Part shown: positions 61,147-64,000 of the stretch, in pieces
Layout of the letters: each line of letters starts with the position of its first letter
How positions within the stretch are numbered: the first letter of the stretch is position 1
Assembly (NCBI GenBank): GCA_003220615.1
Contig: QHTB01000151.1
Span: 1 to 64,000, forward strand
DNA from: Candidatus Rokuibacteriota bacterium
Lineage (GTDB): Bacteria; Methylomirabilota; Methylomirabilia; Rokubacteriales; CSP1-6
Length of the DNA stretch: 64,000 nt
Direction of reading: 5' to 3'
The notes under the pieces: model-generated
What the model was told of the DNA's origin: nothing
Database searches by the model: none
The model's input: only the letters and a program-made list of their open reading frames with translations
Made by a program: the position numbers and the translations under genes

Positions 61147-61175
61147 TTGGGGGGAAGCGGAACGGGTCCCCCCAA
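61147..61175. terminator. Strong hairpin between convergent dehydrogenase and glycosyltransferase genes
   Basis: A perfect 9-base stem TTGGGGGGA / TCCCCCCAA with an 11-base loop stands 27 bases after the dehydrogenase stop. An A+T-rich near-palindrome (61178-61201) lies beyond it and includes the glycosyltransferase stop codon. Together they look like a bidirectional termination zone, though no clean T-run follows. Confidence 0.55.
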
Positions 61176-61198
61176 GTTAATAATCAAGCGCCTGATAA

Positions 61199-61993
61199 TT
61201 ACGCGGCGTGTGTGCGCGCCGTCGGAAGCTGGGTGTAGCGCGCGCGCAGGCTCTCGAACCCCAGCGAGCGGACGAAGCCCCGCATGTGCAGCAGGTAGCG
61301 GCCGATGAGCCCCAGAATCTTCAGCCCGTACACGGCCGACGCCGTGAAGCTCGCCGACGACGCCTCTGGGAAGTAGCGCGTGGGCACCGCGATCTCGCCG
61401 ATCCGGAAGCCGGAGGCCACGACCTGTGCCACGATCTCTTGATCGAAGATGAAGCCGTCCGAGTTCATCCGGAAGTTCACCGTCTCCAGCACCTCGCGCC
61501 GGAAGGCGCGGTACCCGGTGTGGTACTCGGAAAGGCGAAGACCGAACGCCGTATTCTCGACCCAGGTCAGGAAGCGGTTCGACACGTACTTCCACCACGG
61601 CATGCCCTGGGCCAGCGCGGAGCCATTCTTGAGCCGCGAGCCCAGGACGACGTCGGCGCGGCCCTGCACGATGGGCTCGATGATCTGCGGCACCAGGCGC
61701 GGATCGTACTGATAGTCGGGGTGCACCATCACGACGACGTCGGCGCCGGCGCGAAGCGCCTCCGCATAGCACGTCTTCTGGTTCGCGCCATAGCCGTAAT
61801 TCCGGTTGTGGACGAAGATCTCGAGCCCGAGCTCGCGCGCGATGTCGAGCGTCTCGTCGGTCGAGCCGTCGTCGACGAGGATGACCGCGCTCACGGTGTC
61901 CTTAGGCAGCTCTTCGTACGTCATACGAAGCGTCCGGCCCGCGTTATAGGCTGGCATCACGACCACGACCTTGGGTGCGCTGAGAGGCGTCAT
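61199..61993 (-). CDS. Family 2 glycosyltransferase (DPM1-like)
   Basis: This 264-residue protein has the GT-A fold with VVMPAYNAGRTLRMTYEEL, the acidic VILVDDGSTDET, NRNYGYGANQKTCYAEAL and MVHPDYQYDPRLVPQI. These resemble dolichol- or polyprenyl-phosphate mannose/glucose synthases and other GT2 enzymes. A short hydrophobic stretch (ASAVYGLKILGLIGRYLLH) lies near the C-terminus. ATG at 61993 is preferred to the TTG at 62023 because the fold begins there. It likely works in envelope polysaccharide or lipid glycosylation. Confidence 0.85.
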   Translation of the reverse strand: MTPLSAPKVVVVMPAYNAGRTLRMTYEELPKDTVSAVILVDDGSTDETLDIARELGLEIFVHNRNYGYGANQKTCYAEALRAGADVVVMVHPDYQYDPRLVPQIIEPIVQGRADVVLGSRLKNGSALAQGMPWWKYVSNRFLTWVENTAFGLRLSEYHTGYRAFRREVLETVNFRMNSDGFIFDQEIVAQVVASGFRIGEIAVPTRYFPEASSASFTASAVYGLKILGLIGRYLLHMRGFVRSLGFESLRARYTQLPTARTHAA

Positions 61994-62147
61994 GCGGGCA
62001 GGATTTTGCACAGCGGGTGCCAAGGGTCTCGATTCTGGAAGATCGAGGACTTCGGCCTGAAGCGCCCCGACTGGACGGGCTGGCGCGTGCCCCGCCGTCG
62101 TCGCGCCATGACGAAAATCGTCAGTGAGACCTGCTATCCTCTAGTAC

Positions 62148-62654
62148 GTGATCACTAGGACGCGATCCGCGGCTGTGATGGTGGCGATGGTGCTCATCGT
62201 CGCCACGACCACGTTCGTGCACGCTCAACCGCGCCCGGACGAGCTTCCTTCGTTCCGCTTCGGCGGAGGCCTCGTCGACATGGGCGTCAACGTCGGGCCC
62301 TATCGTCTGCTCGAGCCGAGCACATCGGTCGGCTTCGACCTTCGCATGCGCTGGCCGTCGCCGGCGACGCTCGGCGATCTGTCGGCGTTCCAGCCGTACT
62401 TTCTGCTCGGGCCGACCTTCGTCATGACCGACCCCGATCACATCACGAGGACCCTCGATCCTCACGCGGACACGACCTACGGCCTCGGTGTCCGGGCTGG
62501 CGCCGGCGTGAACTGGAGCCTCGATCCCAACTCGACGCTCTACGGCGAATACCACGTCACCCGGGGCGGCGCCGAGCGGCTCTTGCCGCTGGGACGAAGC
62601 GCGACCGACGTCAGCGGCTTCGATCTCACGTACGGCGTCCGCGTCAAGTTCTAG
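62148..62654 (+). CDS. Small secreted protein, outer-membrane beta-barrel candidate
   Basis: The 168-residue protein has a signal peptide (VMVAMVLIVATTTFVHA). A set of alternating strands follows (FRFGGGLVDMGVNVGPY, YFLLGPTFVMT, YGLGVRAGAGVNWSL) and ends in VRVKF, a terminal aromatic residue typical of outer-membrane barrels. The start is a GTG. Comparable short proteins of the OmpW/OprF type form eight-stranded barrels. No partner genes define its role. Confidence 0.6.
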   Translation: MITRTRSAAVMVAMVLIVATTTFVHAQPRPDELPSFRFGGGLVDMGVNVGPYRLLEPSTSVGFDLRMRWPSPATLGDLSAFQPYFLLGPTFVMTDPDHITRTLDPHADTTYGLGVRAGAGVNWSLDPNSTLYGEYHVTRGGAERLLPLGRSATDVSGFDLTYGVRVKF

Positions 62655-62812
62655 ACCTCAGCCGATCTCTCCTCAGACGATCGCCCCTCAGGCCACGGCG
62701 ACCCCGAAGACCGTCTTGGCGAGCACGCCGATCACGTAGGTCACCGAAGACGGTAGAGCGAGAGGTCGAACAGCTCGTCGAAGAACGAGCGCGCGACCGA
62801 GCGCGGCCGTCG
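62655..62812 (-). pseudogene. Possible short coding remnant downstream of the M28 peptidase
   Basis: The 158 bases between two genes have no complete gene. On the minus strand the peptidase frame, read past its stop, continues as RRPRSVARSFFDELFDLSLYRLR before a second stop. A GTG that overlaps this stop opens VTYVIGVLAKTVFGVAVA. Together they look like the end of a small membrane protein broken by a frameshift. This is a low-confidence reading and could be chance in GC-rich DNA. Confidence 0.22.
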
Positions 62813-64000
62813 TCAGCGCCGGTTCTCGAGAACGGCGGAGACCTGGTGTTCTTTCCCGTCCCGCTCCACGACCACGTCCACGCGGTCGCCTGCGCGATGG
62901 CCGCGCAGCGCGAAGGTCAGGTCCTCCAGCGTCTTCACGTCCACGCCGGCGAATTTCACGATGATGTCACCCGCGCGGACGCCTGCCTTCTCAGCCGGGC
63001 TCCCGGCACGCACGCCGGTGATCTTCACGCCCGGTCGGTCGGCGTCGCCGAAGTCGGGAATGACCCCGAAGAAGGGGCCGTATCCGCCCCCCTGGCCGCG
63101 CACCGGCGCCTCAATCCTCACGTACGCCGGCGGCGTCGCCTCGCGCGCCACCGCCGACACCACGCGCATGGCCAGTGTCGCCACGCTGGCGAGCCCGGGC
63201 GCGTTGATCTTCTCCCAGGTGTCGGTCGGCCGGTGATAGTCGCCGTGCGCTCCCGTGAACAGGAAGAGCACGGGCCGGCCCGCCGCGTAGAAGGACGTGT
63301 GATCGGACGGCGAGAAGGGATCGCCACGGAGCTGGAGCGTCAGACCCAGTCCGCGCGCCGCATCGTCGAGGACCTGGCGCAGCTCCTTGGCGCTGTCGGC
63401 GCCGCCCACGAAGACCTTATCGTTGCGGAGGCGGCCGACCATGTCGAGGTTGACCATGAGGACGGTCCGGTCGAGCGGCAGCGCGGGATGGCGTACGTAA
63501 TGGGCCGAGCCAAGCAGTCCCATCTCCTCGCCGGCGAAGGTCACGAAGACCAGGGTGCGCGGTGCGCCTCCCGCCGCAGCGAACGCACGGGCCAGGCCCA
63601 GCACGGCGGCCGTGCCCGACGCATTGTCGTCGGCCCCGGGATGGATGGTCCCGACCTGGTCGGGAGCCAGTGAGCCTTCGCCTCCGCGGCCGAGGTGGTC
63701 GTAGTGCGCGCCGATCACGATGGCTTCGTCGCGCAACTTTTCGTCCGTGCCGGGCAGGATGCCCACGACGTTGGCCGCGGTGCCGCGCTCGCGCTTGAGG
63801 CTGACGGTCAGGCGCACGCGGACGCCCGGCAGCGTCGACGATTGGGGCGCCAGCTTCTTGTCGATCTCGGCGGCCAGGGCGGCGAGGCGCCGTCCGCTGG
63901 GCGCCAGCAGCGTGTCGGCGACTCGGCCGGTGAGGGAGCTGGCCAGGATGTTCCATGGCTGGGCGATGCCACGGAGCGAAGGCAGTGATTGCCGCGGCGC
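62813..64000 (-). CDS. M28 family zinc aminopeptidase with C-terminal PDZ domain (5' end outside window)
   Basis: The frame is open to base 64000, so the start lies beyond the window; 395 residues are visible. The M28 metal sites are IGAHYDHLG, HPGADDNASGTA, FVTFAGEEMGLLGS, LVNLDMVGR and the His in SPSDHTSFYAAG. A PDZ domain follows in the last ~110 residues (KITGVRAGSPAEKAGVRAGD). Such proteins are secreted or membrane-attached peptidases, and the missing N-terminus probably carries a signal peptide and PA-domain region. The conventional GTG at 63817 is internal. Confidence 0.9.
   Translation of the reverse strand, partial: APRQSLPSLRGIAQPWNILASSLTGRVADTLLAPSGRRLAALAAEIDKKLAPQSSTLPGVRVRLTVSLKRERGTAANVVGILPGTDEKLRDEAIVIGAHYDHLGRGGEGSLAPDQVGTIHPGADDNASGTAAVLGLARAFAAAGGAPRTLVFVTFAGEEMGLLGSAHYVRHPALPLDRTVLMVNLDMVGRLRNDKVFVGGADSAKELRQVLDDAARGLGLTLQLRGDPFSPSDHTSFYAAGRPVLFLFTGAHGDYHRPTDTWEKINAPGLASVATLAMRVVSAVAREATPPAYVRIEAPVRGQGGGYGPFFGVIPDFGDADRPGVKITGVRAGSPAEKAGVRAGDIIVKFAGVDVKTLEDLTFALRGHRAGDRVDVVVERDGKEHQVSAVLENRR

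Noticed and set aside
61178-61201. The A+T-rich near-palindrome as a regulator operator
   Set aside because: It lies between convergent gene ends and includes a stop codon, so a termination role is simpler.

Overview
This window is GC-rich, densely coded bacterial chromosome. There are many GTG starts, and neighbouring genes often overlap by 4 bases (ATGA or GTGA) or 1 base (TGATG). The gene set includes orphan xanthine-dehydrogenase-type subunits, NicX- and TcuA-like catabolic enzymes, several ABC importers, a Pil-Chp-like chemosensory operon, MglA with roadblock proteins, and a PEP-CTERM protein. Together these suggest an uncultured soil or subsurface lineage such as Candidatus Rokubacteria (Methylomirabilota) or a relative. 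That is an inference from gene content only, because the window has no rRNA or other marker. I saw no rRNA, tRNA, CRISPR array, transposase or prophage.

Layout. 1-11 kb is a catabolic region. It holds a HugZ-like protein, an orphan molybdopterin hydroxylase subunit, a gentisate-dioxygenase-like cupin, a ribose-type ABC importer and a NicX-like 2,5-dihydroxypyridine dioxygenase. Divergent from these are an EthD protein and a TcuA-like flavoprotein, followed by an AlkB-like protein. 11-29 kb holds a divergent TPR/roadblock pair and then an unbroken plus-strand operon. In order it encodes a PilH-like regulator, CheW, a periplasmic binding protein, a chemoreceptor, CheR, CheA-REC, CheB, two CheW proteins, a pseudo-receiver/DUF4388 protein, REC-roadblock, a large roadblock membrane protein, MglA, a roadblock protein and a PilB ATPase with a c-di-GMP-type MshEN domain. 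A sigma-54-like promoter lies upstream. This operon is the best candidate for an undescribed integrated system: surface sensing, polarity control and pilus extension in one transcription unit.

29-41 kb contains a polar amino-acid ABC importer with an amidohydrolase, a 1181-residue cyclase/AAA/TPR regulator, a pair of palindromic repeats, an HDOD protein, an amidase with a mini-subunit, a NUDIX protein and a secreted amidohydrolase. 40.5-48 kb contains an ECF sigma factor with an Ogt-Ada protein of reversed domain order, a SorAB-like sulfite dehydrogenase, MscL, a second orphan molybdopterin subunit, an NHL protein with a thioesterase, and a lytic transglycosylase. 48-54 kb is a signalling cluster: a BldC-like HTH-receiver with its putative operator, a multi-GAF histidine kinase, a receiver, and a haem-motif adenylate cyclase.

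54-64 kb is mostly metabolic and housekeeping. It includes DUF72, an alpha/beta hydrolase, rhodanese, enoyl-CoA hydratase, a HAD phosphatase (apparently with a CTG start), a PEP-CTERM protein, apt, 3-hydroxyacyl-CoA dehydrogenase, a family 2 glycosyltransferase, a small beta-barrel candidate and an M28-PDZ peptidase cut by the window end. The first and last genes are partial.
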